Origin: Anisakis pegreffii
Lineage: Eukaryota > Nematoda > Chromadorea > Rhabditida > Anisakidae
Assembly: GCA_035041965.1 (NCBI GenBank)
Contig: JAPYMA010000193.1
Location: forward strand, 186,001 to 250,000
Direction: 5' to 3'
DNA: 64,000 nt
Shown: in pieces, positions 12,935 through 25,712 of the stretch
Layout of the letters: each line of letters starts with the position of its first letter
How positions within the stretch are numbered: position 1 is the stretch's first letter
Translations under genes and position numbers: made by a program
The notes under the pieces: model-generated
What the model was told of the DNA's origin: nothing
The model's input: the letters and a program-made list of their open reading frames with translations, nothing else
Database searches by the model: none

Positions 12935-13092
12935 GTGAAAACGAAGAAAGGGAAAGGTTCAGCAACGGTAGGTGCACGTCTTGTGCGGAGCACCGACAGA
13001 TTTGCAGAAGATAATATTTACGATCAAATGGGCGATTATGAAGTATTCCCAATCGCTGAAGACCTATCTTCGTTCGTATTTCCCTCTAAAAG
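12935..13092 (+). other. Possible upstream exon of the R3HCC1-like gene
   Basis: The frame reads a basic start (KTKKGKG) and then an acidic, hydrophobic stretch. It could end at 13092 before GTCACT in the phase needed to join the exon at 13403. No ATG is in place, and an alternative stronger donor (GTAGGT, about 12969) lies inside it. Treat as a candidate only. Confidence 0.25.
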
Positions 13093-13402
13093 GTCACTTT
13101 TTCTGTCACTATTTCCTCTCAGAACGGAATCGTGAAATTCTTTTTCGTTAAGGTGTTTATGGAAAGAGCACTGCTACAAGCTTCATTATGAACTCTTAAT
13201 AAGTCTTACGCTTCAGTGTAAATCCATGATGAATCACATCGTTTATTCCATATAAAAATTCTCAGCTAAGCCCCGAAAGCAAAGGGTAGCCCTAGACCAA
13301 GGTTTGTGTTTAGCCCGGCCCCCTTAACTACAAGATGTTTCTGGTTTATTCAAATGAACTGATTGCATGAAATAATTGAAGAAAATAATGTGCACATTGC
13401 AG

Positions 13403-16400
13403 AGCTGGTCGGCGTGTGGAACGTACAGTTTATATGCCACTAGCAAAACGTATTCAGTTAAGTAGCGGGAATACATCAAAAGAAGACCATAGTGATGAGC
13501 CAGAATCATATTCGAATCCTGCTCACGAACAAATGTTAGCTCATTTGATGCGCAAATCGAGGGAAGTCGACTCTGATTCAGCACACACATCCCATCAACC
13601 CAGTGCAACCACTGTTCTCGGTTTGTATTCTGCGTTCGGTCATAAATCGAGTGTTAATCAACGACACTGATTTAGATGCAATTGAAGGTGAGCTGGTTTT
13701 CGTCGTGGAACAGCCCTTGTCAGGGCTACCGCTTGTTCAATCACTCTTTGCTGAGAAGCATTCGGCACCACTACGAAGTATAAACCAACAAGCGCTATTT
13801 GCATCTCCTCTCTCACGTCACTATCCGTTATCTGATACTTGCTCAAATATTACAATTAATAATGTGCCTTCTGAATTCCCCACTCAAGGTTCGAGAAAAT
13901 ATTTGATTTTATTTATGCTGTTGTCTTATTTATGCTTTTAAATGAGTCGTTTGTAAGTACATTTTGTTGCAAATTGATATGATAAGCATAGTGATTCAGT
14001 TGATGATGAGAGAGTGATGGAACAAGGATCAATAGGTAAAAGTAACTACACCGATGAAAAGGGAACGTTCTCGGATGAATATGATGATGCTGAATTCACT
14101 GCCACCGTTCTCAACAATCTGCCCACTTCCTACGATGAATTCGAGTCGAAGGTTATTCTTTCTCAATTGCAATTTACTTAATGCCATCTCGTGAGTACCT
14201 TACAGAACAAATCCCTTTCAGGAGTTGCACTTGAAATTGGAACGGAACATATCGAGTCCATTAATGACGTGTCAGAGTCCAGCAACCGATTGCGGTCGGT
14301 TATCATCTGATTCGAACTCGACCATCGCATCGCCAATGCATCCAATATTGGACAGTTCCAACATGCAACCCGATGCTGAGGATCTTGAAGTTAGTTTCTT
14401 CATTGATGCTTACTGTTAGCTCTTGAACTAATTATCAGCCAGTATGATATTTGGTTCGTATCGGTTATTTGTTTCAGATAAGAGCTGAATATGCTACTTT
14501 TGCGTTTTCGTTTACAAATGTCTTTATTGATGATGTAACGTTGAAAGATTGAAATGAGCTGATCAGATACTTTTCATTTGGATATTTTTCAAAGAATGGT
14601 GACAGATTACTCAACAATGTTCTAATGATAGCAATTAAGGTTGCAATGATTAATGAGTCATTCGAAGAACAGCAAAAGCAAACGAAGTTATATGAAAATC
14701 CTAATTTAAAAAATCTCTTCTATTCACGTCCGAATATGACTGAAGACGCGGATCGTGCAGTATGCGGATCGCACGATCGCTTACCATATGTAGTTAACAT
14801 AAGTGGCCAAGAGAGGAAGCGAGATAAAGGTATTACGGGTACTGTTGATGCTTCGAAACGATATATTCCACCAACTGATCATCATTTCACACCGGGTTCG
14901 TATATTTTTTGTCGTATGTCTGAGGGAGATGATTCAGCCCATATTCATTACGCACTATTTGAACTCATGTCATCTCTAGTGCTTACCCCGAATTCGAGTG
15001 AGATGGTCGCTGCTATCAGAAGGCTTTCAACGTCTAAAAATCATCAGCAAACAGTCACTGAACGACGTCCGTTTGATCCGCTGTTCAGGAATGCTGAAAC
15101 TAATGATAATGGTATATTGTTTGTTTATTCATTGACAACAAACACTTTTCAAAGTCATTCTTCACTTGTAAATTAGCCTTCAGTTATTCGCAGATAACAA
15201 ATTCGGTTAAAGAAGAGCAGTTTTTGCTATTTCTTGGTTGATTTGTACGGAACCATTTCAGAATTTGAACAACCATTCGCGAATTCGTTGAACAACAGTG
15301 ATAATGGTAGATTTGATGTGGAAGAATTGATTCTTGATCAGTCAAATCTTGGACGAGGTTCGTTACTCTTTTTGCACTTGAGCGCTCATTCGGTGACAGT
15401 CACTCTAAAGTTGTTGTTTAGTGGCACGCGGTTCAGCTTTCAACAGTTTCAACTCACTTCATCATTGTTCGAACGATAGAGCTGCACTGAAGGAATCACG
15501 AAGAGATTTTATGAAGATCAACCCAAAGAGTGCTGCCATTCCGATCAAACAAACTGTCAAGGTTGTCCATTAACCTTATCATCTTTCCGATTGACTCATA
15601 TTTTCGTTTATAGGTGCTGAATGCAAGTTCTATCGACGACAAAATGGATGCAACCGAAGCACTTGCGATGAATGTTGTTGAGAGTCTTTTTAGTGGGAGT
15701 GCTTCGTTGGGACAACGTTCACCGTGTATTACTCGTCAGGTTCGTATCTTGTATTGTTTTCATCTTGAATATGTATCTCGTTAACATCATTTATGCCTAT
15801 TTTACTTCATATTGGTTGATTACATCCAGCGCAACCGGTGTTCTGTTGAAAAGAAATTCTATGACGGAATATATCAATTCTCAAAAATTATCTGCTTAAT
15901 TTGATTTTCAAACAATCATGGATCAGTTTTCTGAATTTCCAGTTGTTATTTTCTCGCGAATCTAAATCATCCGTCTCGAACGTTTCCGCATTATCTTAAC
16001 GAATTGCTCTTGTTTGAATTATTCGGCTTGAAAAAAGTTGAACAAAATGATTTTTTTCTCGACTTTGCTGTTTTGTTTTGTTCATCATTGTGGTGCTAAT
16101 ACATAGTGGCATTCGTTTTCCATTCATTAAGAAATTAAGATAGGAAAAGTTGAGTTTGAAGTTATCAACTCAGTTTCTGCAGAAATTTGCAGTTGTATGA
16201 TATGAAGTGGGTGTCGTCTCTTGTGCGTTTGCATTGAACAGTAATCTCGCAACGAATCGCATTTGCCTAACAGTATTCTGTTGTACTTTGCGCTCAACCA
16301 CTGAGCGCCACTCGCATCTTTCGATGTCTGTCTCTCCACTATAGTTATACATGTATGTGTGCGTGCGCAATTTGTGAAATGCACCCGCTGGGCTTTACTT

Positions 16401-18390
16401 GCATTCGTTCGAATTCGAAATTCACTCCTGTTCGGGCAGCACTTGCCTTAGTTTCAACTTCGTGCACATGTGAGCTTGATTCGTGTGGATGGAGTGAAAA
16501 CTGGGAAGGATGCATGTTGAGGGTGCATAAAAGAGAGATGTATGGACAAACGCAATAGCAAATCTTTGCTGGCCGAACCTTTTCACCGTGTAATGTTGAA
16601 ACTTGTTTTAGTTTGGATTCATTATTGGCGTGATTGATGCTGCTGTTAGTATTGTAAATCATTGTATTCTAGTTGTCGGTGGTAAGTGTCGTGGGTCTGA
16701 AGCAGATTTGAGCTTAATTAGAAACACTTCTATGATCTAAAATTGGAGTTTGCCTACGTTTCGTTCCATTAAAATTTCTTTTTTTCAGGACATTTCTAAG
16801 ATGGGTGATAGCGAGAAGTGCGCACAAGAAGAAGAAGTTTGCGCCCCTTCAGTGCAGTCCGTTCATGACGCATATTGTTCGTCTTTAGCAGGTAGTAGTA
16901 GTGCTGAGAGTAAAGATGGTAAACAGAGCACAGCACCAATTGACTCGTGGGAGGATCTTGATTCGGAGGACTTCGATTTCAAAGTTGGGGGAGTGAGTTT
17001 TTCAAAGTTGACTTTTTTTCGTGGTTCATTCATGCCGAATAAATCACTGAATTTCGAAGAGCGTTTGTGTTTTCCGTTATTTGTTTTCGGTTTGAAAGTG
17101 CGTTGAATGGATCATAAAAACTTGTGGAGTTTAAGATCAAGTCAGCCATGGAAAAAGTAAAACTGGGAAAGCCAAAAGTCGATTTTTTTGCTGCTGCTAC
17201 ACCTACAGCAATGCCTTGGAATGATAAAGAGATGCGCAATGTGCTCGAAATTTATTCCCTTCCATCTCGTATATCACTCGACGATGTGAAAAATGAATTG
17301 GCCAAAATCGATTGCGCTGATGTAACTTTTAAAAAAGTTACGGATTCTAGTTACTTGATCAACTTCTCATCCATAAATGCAGGTCGGTTCATTATCGGAT
17401 ATTATTTCCGGTGACATGATCACGCTACAAAATAACGCTTGGTTATCTATTCAGCGTTAAAAGCATTAATGGAATCACGTCAAGGGCACATGAGTGGCTG
17501 GTTACATTTACACGAACTGGCTGATGCATCGCTGGAGAGTCAAACTCAGGCACGCAAATATGCAGATTTATTAGCACCACATAAACCACGTCCTAAAACG
17601 ACTGCATTGGTAGCACGACGACTGGTCGAAGGGGCGCTCGGTGTGCGTACAAATGTTTCGAAGCAGCAACGCAACGCTGAACGACAAGTGCTGAACGATG
17701 CAAAGCGTTAGTTTTACCTATGTTCACTTAGCTTCGCATTTGCTCGCAAGCTGTTTAGTCCAGAAGTGGTGCGAACTGCACTACGAATTATTCAGTAATC
17801 CCGGTAGGACGTGCCGTCTTCGTTCTGGAGTGTGAAATATGCAAACCACATTGAAATATCCACATAATGTTCTGTGGTAGACAAACTTGCCGAACTGATT
17901 GCGATGGGAAATTGCTGTTCGCGGCTAGCTTCAGCCTTATGTAAAGGTCAACCGCATTAGCACCAGCTTCGCCCTAAGCATCAGTCTCAGTGCGGGTGTC
18001 AGCGTCAGCTTTGGTTACAGTTAAGGTGCAATCTCTAAACGAGTCTCAAGCTTAATGTGATTTTATTCTTCAAAAAAAAAAATCGGAGAAAGCGGTGTTG
18101 AAAAGAGTCCAGCCAACCATCATCGAATGTTCAACACCACGACAAAACTATCGGCAATATAATTCAGAGCGCTGCACACTGACTACTTCGCCATCCGACC
18201 GTACCAATTAGCTGGTCCGTAAACACATGCATAGGCGTATCATTAAAACTGAACTACGTAATTTAAAACGTGCTGAGCGCGGTGTATTTCTTCTGGATAT
18301 TGTTTCACAAGTGCTCAGCATAGTCCATTAATCGATGTTGTTTCAGAACAGAAAAAGGCAACTGCTGCATTATGGGAAGACAACCCGTGA
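13403..18390 (+). CDS. R3H and coiled-coil domain containing protein (R3HCC1/R3HCC1L-like)
   Basis: Thirteen exons join in phase to about 777 residues: 13403-13620, 13676-13888, 14000-14151, 14222-14389, 14478-14534, 14640-15111, 15262-15357, 15482-15561, 15614-15739, 16789-16992, 17130-17382, 17455-17706, 18347-18390 (TGA). The C-terminus is the recognisable part: an acidic SWEDLDSEDFDF, then an RRM-like fold opening with EIYSLPSRISLDDVK, then RPKTTALVARRLVEGALGV, a basic coil, and an ALWEDNP end like the family's DIWE tail. The long middle is Ser/Thr/Asn-rich. Near the start, VERTVYMPLAKR resembles the Y-x-P exon-junction-binding motif known from relatives. A nuclear or RNP role is inferred. 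The start codon is not found. The acceptors at 14640 and 17130 are the weakest. Introns of 52-55 bp coexist with a 1-kb intron. Confidence 0.8.
15740..16788 (+). other. Large intron of the R3HCC1-like gene
   Basis: About 1 kb between in-phase exons. No coding or repeat signal stands out. Confidence 0.5.
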
Positions 18391-19026
18391 CTGAATTACT
18401 ATTCTCGTGTGCTTATCTCGTCTCTTTGTATTTATTTGTAACGGCCATTCGCTCAAAATGCCACAACAAATTCACCGAAAATTATTCGCTACACTGTAGC
18501 AGTTTACCATCGTTCCTTTCGATTGTTGTTGTATTGTGCCGTCCTTTTTTTCGTGTTTTTGTCAGATTTCCACTGATGTTTTTAATCATTTCTCTTCTTT
18601 TGTCGTACATATTTGTATATATTTATATTCTTTTCGATTGATATATTTTATGTAAAAGTCGAGTAAGTGTGAGAGTGGAAATGTTCCATTGCGCTATATC
18701 AAATGACAACGATAAGCATTAAATGAGATGTTTGCTTCCGCATTCTCATGAATTTTTGAGTGCAGGTGATAATTTGCAATGGGGATTTTTGATTGGCATC
18801 CGGGTTTATTTTATTTGATGTTTTTGTTGTTGGGATAGGTGATGCGACGCGTAATGTGTATGGCGATGAGCTGTGGTTGTGAATCATTGATGTGGGAAGA
18901 GTTGTTTGCGATGCAAGTGCATGGGTAGGCCAATGTTGAGTGGGTATGCGTGTTGTCTTTGTGATATGTTTGCTTGCTCGACAACGGTCTGCGGCATATC
19001 GTTTTAATTGTGCTGGTCGGGTCGGA

Positions 19027-19449
19027 TCAAACTTGGTAGGTCGTGTCTACAGAAGGCCACACAATTAATTCATCGTTTGCCAGTTCCGTCTTGAGGAAAG
19101 CTGATCTTGAGGCGAGTACACTTCCAGAGGTGTTATCGAGTGCTGAACTGCTCTCTCGCTCGTCACATTTGCAGTTTGTCGCGTTTAGTCTGGCCATACT
19201 CACCAAGCGGTCATCTTCCTTTCTAACCACTTCGGTGTTTTATATGTCAACTTGGCATTTGTACTGCATGGCACATCCATCCAATACGCACAAACAATGG
19301 CTTTTTTTTGTGATGCCTTCGCAAGAAGCGATACAAAATGTTCTTATCGTACCGCCGGCACTACAGCTTTCCAAAGATCTGAGGGTTACTTTCGACGATC
19401 CATTGAGCTCAGATTTCGTGATGTTTTTGAGCATCCAAAAAATGTCCAT
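19027..19449 (-). CDS. Possible two-exon gene end, unidentified
   Basis: On the minus strand, 19449 down to about 19273 reads a Ser/Cys-rich frame containing VTLRSLESCSAGG and KKSHCLCVLDG. A donor (GTACAA) and a 42-bp intron would join it to a Ser/Thr-rich end that stops at 19027 (TTYQV, stop). The spacing of cysteines loosely recalls a strand pair of PTB domains, but there is not enough to name a family. The opposite strand is also open (148 codons). The intron is at the lower size limit seen here. Confidence 0.25.
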
Positions 19450-20663
19450 TGCTTCGGCGGAAGAATATTGTGATCTCGGGAAATTATGAATGAAGAGGGA
19501 TCAGTGTGTGCTGAACGCTGTATGAAAGTACGGCCGTGATAATTTTGTTGTAAGCTGAACTGTGTTGACGATTTTGACAGCATCAACTCATTTTGCATCG
19601 CATCATTCTTTTCAAAGTTTATTTGAATGGAAGTTGTAAAGTTAAGTTCTTGTTCAGCACGTATCAATGAAAAGGAGGATAAGTGAATATTTAATTTTTG
19701 ATTGTGAGCACCCTTTCAAGAACTCACTCTTATTCGGCCATTTCATGTAATGTTTTTGGTAATTTTCAGCACTTTTAAACGAATATCTTGTTGTTATTGT
19801 TGTTGTTGTTATTTACGTGGTGTTTTGTTTGGTCATAGTTAGGGTGATGCGCAGATCTGATGAACAAAATGCAGATTATACCAGCTTCTGTGCACTACAC
19901 ATCCATGACCGCATAGCTGATACCATTTACCTGCCTACTTACCTACCCATTCAGTGTTGACTAAGCTGCTTGCTTTGACAATTAATTGCATGACAGGTAC
20001 TAACTGATATTCGCAAGCAGTTGATCAGTCGATTTGTGTCATAATTTTATCGTGGAACTGTTTCCACAGCCACTCATCAAGTTCATCTGTATTTCAAGTT
20101 GTAATCACTCTCTTGAAATGTATGTTATCATTAATGACGGTAGCGTCTTCATTAAACGTTCTCCTGTCTCGGAACGAGTTTATGAAAATGTAATTGAATT
20201 TCATAGTAACTAAGCTGAGCAGTGAATGACTGCAAAGTTGTAAATTGTATTTTTGTTATCATGAGGGTTTTTATCATCATTCGTATTCGTTGCTTTTATA
20301 TTTGTGCTGTTTCGAATGTTTGTACAAGAGGAACTCATCTCTTTGTGTAGAATGTCTTAAAGTTGAAAATTACTTTTGACAGCTGGCGATAAACGGGAAC
20401 GAGATTATTGTTGAGGTATGACAGTTCTGTCGTGTTTAAAGACAAGCTCAGTTGTTTATATTAAAGTTGAAGGAGATTGATAAAGATAAAGACTATAATG
20501 CAAGTGATGCTTTATATTGTGCTGAATCATGCTCGTATCACCGCTTTCATTCGTAATCATCTTTTGTCAGTGCTACTCTATTTATTTTCCATTTTGGTAC
20601 TCTGCAATAAACGATCCACGATCGGCAGTTCTTTTTTACCGCTAAAATTGTTCGTTGATCGCT

Positions 20664-21050
20664 TCATTCAAAAGACTGATAAATAGAGAATTTATTTGCA
20701 CTACTCAGCTTTGCAAACAATATGTGTAAGAATTCACCTGAGCCGTTAGCAATACAATGGCTAGGAATGGATGATGAACTGAAGGGTTGGTTGCTTGGTG
20801 GGTGAACCATACTAGTGTTCGTCGAGGAACAGCTTTGTGGCCGGTGAAGCATTGTTGGCGAGCAAGATGATCGGAAGGGGACCCGGTAAAAAATCAGAGG
20901 TAACTGACTAAGAGAAGGTCTCACAATTTTTACTGGTTCTGAGGAGGAGTGCAGCATTAAAGTCGGAGAGGAGGGCGTTAAGGAATCCCCGTCCGGGAGG
21001 ACAAGGAGCAATTCAACGTAATTCTCAACAGAACTTCTCGTGATGTGCAC
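20664..21050 (-). CDS. Possible Ser/Pro-rich exon, unidentified
   Basis: A 128-codon minus-strand frame follows a plausible acceptor (TCTTTCAG) and is rich in Ser and Pro (LTPSSPTLMLHSSSEP). An upstream candidate at 21300-21225 (EDLRRMNLMFADAVEDLKRR) has a donor, but the phases do not match, so no model is offered. Confidence 0.2.
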   Translation of the reverse strand: MHITRSSVENYVELLLVLPDGDSLTPSSPTLMLHSSSEPVKIVRPSLSQLPLIFYRVPFRSSCSPTMLHRPQSCSSTNTSMVHPPSNQPFSSSSIPSHCIANGSGEFLHILFAKLSSANKFSIYQSFE

Positions 21051-21649
21051 TTCTGAAAGAAAAAAAAGAAAACGTGATTCAATGACAACGCATTCCTGGT
21101 TGCGGTTTTCTGTAAAAATGGGAATTATGGAGATAGATGCTCGAACATGCCGAACGAAATTGGGCTGGTCGGACCGAACACTCAGTTCGGGGAATTTTTA
21201 GTTCACTTTTGCAAATATACCTTCGTTTTAGATCTTCAACTGCGTCTGCAAACATAAGATTCATTCGTCGCAGATCCTCAACTATGCTTCAGTTAGCACG
21301 CAATGATCACTAACCTATACTGGACAATTTGCACAAATATTCGAGGGCCAGGTATGAAAAAAGCTCGCTCCTGTGTTGATGAGTTTGAAGCAATCTGTTG
21401 CCCAACTCTTTGAAAATTGTTACAGATCCACTTCTTCAATACAAAATTTCATCTCGGTGAATATAAATTGCCTTCACGAGAACTTTTCTGCACTAGTCCA
21501 CCGTTTGCACAGTACGCTTAATTGCATTTCTGAATGAATTCAGTGATTTTCGTTTCGCATGAAAATTTGCGATTTTTAATGCGTTCCCCTCAGAGAAGAA
21601 CATATAATGCATTTACGAAATGCGGAACGTGGGAATGACATGTAGGAGA

Positions 21650-21775
21650 TACATAAAAAGAAGAAAACAGAATAGAATAGTTTACACAGCAGAATAGAAA
21701 GGTTTTCGAGAAAGGACGGAACAGAATAGAATAGAACAGAGCAGCAGAAAAGCGGAACAAAGCAGGAAAGAAATT
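21650..21775 (+). repeat. Purine-rich low-complexity tract (AGAATAGA-like)
   Basis: Repeated AGAATAGA/GAACAGA/AGCAG words form an almost pure A/G strand of about 125 bp. This is simple-sequence drift with no unit long enough to call a satellite. Confidence 0.5.
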
Positions 21776-24700
21776 TTGTCAAAACTGTGGATTAGAAACA
21801 TTACTACTGCTGATCACCGAAACACCATCACCCGCAGTTTGCGTTTATGAAGTGACCACTGTATTAAGTAAATCAACATCGCATTCTCGTCGACAAACAC
21901 GTAATACACTGAATTACAAGTCGACTTTATCATATCATCGTCCTCTGTGATTATTTCCTAGATTGCACTTCTCTTTATTATCTGGATTTGCCAGGCTATC
22001 AAACGTTCGTAACGTTGCTGGCCACAATGCTCACGTTTCCTTTCGCAGTGTTTTAGCCTTGATTTATGCCACCTCGCTGACTAGGCGGGTAGGCCAACCA
22101 AACAAACACAAGCGAGTAAGTAAGTAATTACTTTGTATAATTAAACGTTGCAAATATCAATTCAATAAATGATCATAACTCTAATAAAATAAGTATTCCG
22201 CCGATCGCTTACCGCTGTTGACAAAACAACTGCTCGATGTTCAAGTAACAAGTAAAACCACTCCTCTTTATTATTCACCCTAAAATGTTTATTCCACTGT
22301 GGTTTTCAGCTGTTTCAAACATTTCATCTTCCAGGCTTCATTCGTCAATCTGTTGAAATTTGGCTTACAATTAGTCCTTGAAGTGGATGTTAAGTTGAGT
22401 TGTACCCGAAAAGTGTTCACTGATTACTGTATGAAATAGACACAGTGGATGAAATTGGTTGAAAGAAAGCAGACCTAAGCGTCTCACCTCGAACGGGTCT
22501 GAGAGGCCCTGCATCAACTTTCAATTGTTCATAACTTCGTCAGTATTGTAGCCACAGACCTGAGATTTCATGACGTTGCTCCTTTCCCGAGTCGTAACTC
22601 GAAACAAGATAAAATTCTTCTTTCCGCATCACTTAGAGCGCTTTACAGCATCGCTTTACAGACGAACTGGTCTCCACAGGCCATGCTTCCGATCTATCAT
22701 TATTAAAACGTTTTCAAGCCTGTGAAGCAATAATAATTGTAGCTCTTCAGAAATTCTAACTTGTCACAACGTTTTAAAAGATACTTCAGAAAACTGAACC
22801 GTAGCAGCATGTGCAAACTAGATAACTTCTGCAGCATGTGCAAACTGCAGCATAAACAGTGAAACATAGTTTCATTACCATCCTTCACGCACAACTACAG
22901 AGTGCGTTCGAAACAAGAAAACAACAGTGAAAATCGAAAAGCAAAAAATTGTACGGATGATAAAAATAGTAAACAACACTGTTCCAGGTGAAAATTTTAC
23001 GTTTCAAGTTAGCACTGCAATGCAAACTTTGAAAAATGATTTCAGTTTCTCAACTCATTCATTCTTGACTGGATAACAGGGATTGAACAAAGACAGAGCA
23101 ATACAAAATGCGATAAAAAACGATAAATCTTAAATATGATCAGGAAATTTGTAACGAATTTAGCAACGAACATTTCAAACAACACATCGTTTGAATGTTT
23201 TGAATGATAATGTGCATTTTTGAAATGTGTTGATGCTGTGCTCATTACAAATACTTTTCTGACAGTGAAAAAGTTTCATCTTCTGTCTCTTATCATTGCT
23301 TGATGAACATATGGAACATCTTCTCCATTTTCTACAAGCAGATGAGGTGACCAATGAAGCGTTGACCAGTTAACTATTACTGCATTTATTTATATCAAAA
23401 TGAGATGCATTTTCTGTGGAAACGAATCAGTACATGAAATGATTAATTCGTAAGCGATCTTTTAAATACAGTTTGTTGAAAATGTGGTGATCGTGTACAG
23501 TTGTGAGAGCGTTTGACTTATACAGCAGTGAGAATGTGAGTTGCAATGAAGTTCTTCGTTTTATCAGCACTCCTTTAGTGTTTTATCATCTTCTTTATTC
23601 GTCGATTTTGAAACTTCATGAAGAATATTTTGCCGCGACAATAACAAAAAACCCAATTAAACGCTGTCAATATTGTGAGGTGGTAAACAAACGTGTCTGG
23701 CCACTATTTTCTTTGATCACATTGTGTGCCCTCTCCAAACACACGAATTGCACGCACTACGTTTTTGCATTATTTTTCAATTTCTAAGAGTACGAATTGA
23801 TATTATAACATTTGCATCAAGCACATGTTGAATCATATTTTCAACTGGCTCCTATGTTCTTCCAGATTAGATAGAATTTTCGAGGAGCATGGAATTTTGA
23901 TGAACACCCATCCAACTTTAATGCGCTCATTGCAGTAAGTGGTAATGGTAATTGAAGACCACCCAAACAGGATGGTAGCATCATTTGACAGATGTGAAGA
24001 ATGCGCCCCAAGCACATTTGTCAACACGTCAGATAAATTTTATTCAAATTTAATTTTCAATCACAAACATAACTATCGTTACAAGTGAGCTTCATTCGCA
24101 AGTAGGCATGAAGCAGTCCGATTGGCTTTTATGTTTAGTGGTCAGTTTTTGTTTCATTCAAAGGATAACTGCTGAGTGGGTAAGTAATCTGATATTTTCT
24201 TGGAGTTGTGTTTAATAGGAAAAATGGTTTCATTAATTATATCTAACCGTCGATCATATCAGTGAACAGTCATATCGGTGATTATGATCAAGCAATAAGT
24301 AGTGATTGTTCGAAGCAACACTAAGTAATGATTGTTTATTAACAGCATGAAATAGTGGACAATACGAGCAACTACGATAGTCATCCATATCGAGGAACGG
24401 TTATATTCGTTAAAGCAATTCTAACATCAGACTGTAAAGGGTATCGCTTCATCTTTTCTAACAATTAATCTCACTTGCAGTCTTAATCGCCGACCGTAGT
24501 GGCATGGAAATGTTATCGCCAAAAGCTCTAGCTTCCTCTGACACAGTTTGATTTTTGGTCGAAACCTGATCATAGCTTAGTCGGAGTTTACAGAACCCTG
24601 TGTGGATAACAATTACCGACTCGCCTAGGCTCAGCTCAAACTCTGTGTGATGCATAAAGTGAAGTGAATTAATCTCTATAAGAATTTATCTCTTTGAAAG

Positions 24701-25712
24701 GCAGTTGTAGTCGTGGATGGGTCCTTACCTTTCTTGCCTTGCTATGATTTTCTTGCTTAAAAATAATCGCATGTTTTCTACAACAAACATCTGCAGGTTT
24801 GCATTCTTCACTGTTTCTGAAAAGGAACATTTTCATTCGACTCCTATGATCAATTACACCATAATAAATGGGTATGTTCACTATTTGGAATAGTTCAAGG
24901 TCTATTTTAAATCGATGTGAATTGAACTGTGAATTGCAGATATAGTGAACTGATACTGAGTTATGACTATAGTTCTGCCGGTTTCGCTTCATCAGGAGTG
25001 CAGTTAGTTTCCCTCTTTGAATTGTATATTACTGTAAAGTTAAGGTGTATACGAATGAGTGCGATGTTAAATTTTAGTAAACGAGCAGACTCAATTAGAA
25101 TGAAGATAGCACGCCTTTCGAACAGATTCTCATTCACACTTTCATTCACAAAGTCGAAAGTGTTTCTTATTTTCAATGGCCGGTAGGTGTGTTTGTTTCG
25201 GTAATTTTTGTAGCACTTGTGAACCTTGCTAGCCACTGTGATTTGTAATTTTTGCATGGACTCCCGACTTTTCAATCTCGATCCCAGAATTCACGTTCTG
25301 AAAAATCCCATTAGTTTGGGATTTTAAATACGGGTCATTTTATATAATTTTGCTATTGTACTCATCTTGAATTAAATATCACTTCATTCATGTTTAGTAA
25401 TATTGGTCGCTTGCTACTCAAGTAGCAACAAATGGATAAATCATTACTTACACAGTAGCTCCACCTCGGTCTTCGTTTTTCAGAAAGCAGTAAACAGAAA
25501 TTTCATAATTTCATCACTCTTGCTTCATCACCATTGCTTTGCCTTTCGTTTATGATTATTTTCAATGCCAAGATTAGCCGGTATTGAAAAATGATCGAGA
25601 TCTTGCAAACTCTAATTGCTTGTTCGCACGATCAGTTTTTCACACTCACCTAAAAATGTTTGTTTGATGATGCGACAGTTTCAGACTTTTGTTTATCGAT
25701 ACTTCTCAGGTG

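Larger units (their letters stand above)
9581..13402. other. Intergenic region with repeats
   Basis: No convincing gene. It contains a MITE (11787-11951), a short CA run (12533-12546) and a possible upstream exon of the next gene (12935-13092). An open 130-codon frame at 11066-11458 begins with TTG and lacks family-like features. Confidence 0.45.
18391..25712. other. Gene-poor region with weak exon candidates
   Basis: No recognised gene over 7 kb. Candidate minus-strand exons are at 19027-19449, 20664-21050 and 24458-24655. A purine-rich low-complexity tract is at about 21650-21775. The rest is AT-rich and unremarkable. Confidence 0.4.

Noticed and set aside
17910..18060. Degenerate AGC.TCAG-like words suggesting a minisatellite
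   Set aside because: Too irregular to define a unit; it lies in the last intron of the R3HCC1-like gene.
18228..18285. Extra exon (RIIKTELRNLKRAER) in the R3HCC1-like gene
   Set aside because: Its phase does not fit the flanking exons, which join correctly without it.
19043..19489. 148-codon + strand frame
   Set aside because: It begins at GTG and is antisense to the better-supported minus-strand candidate; neither is firm.
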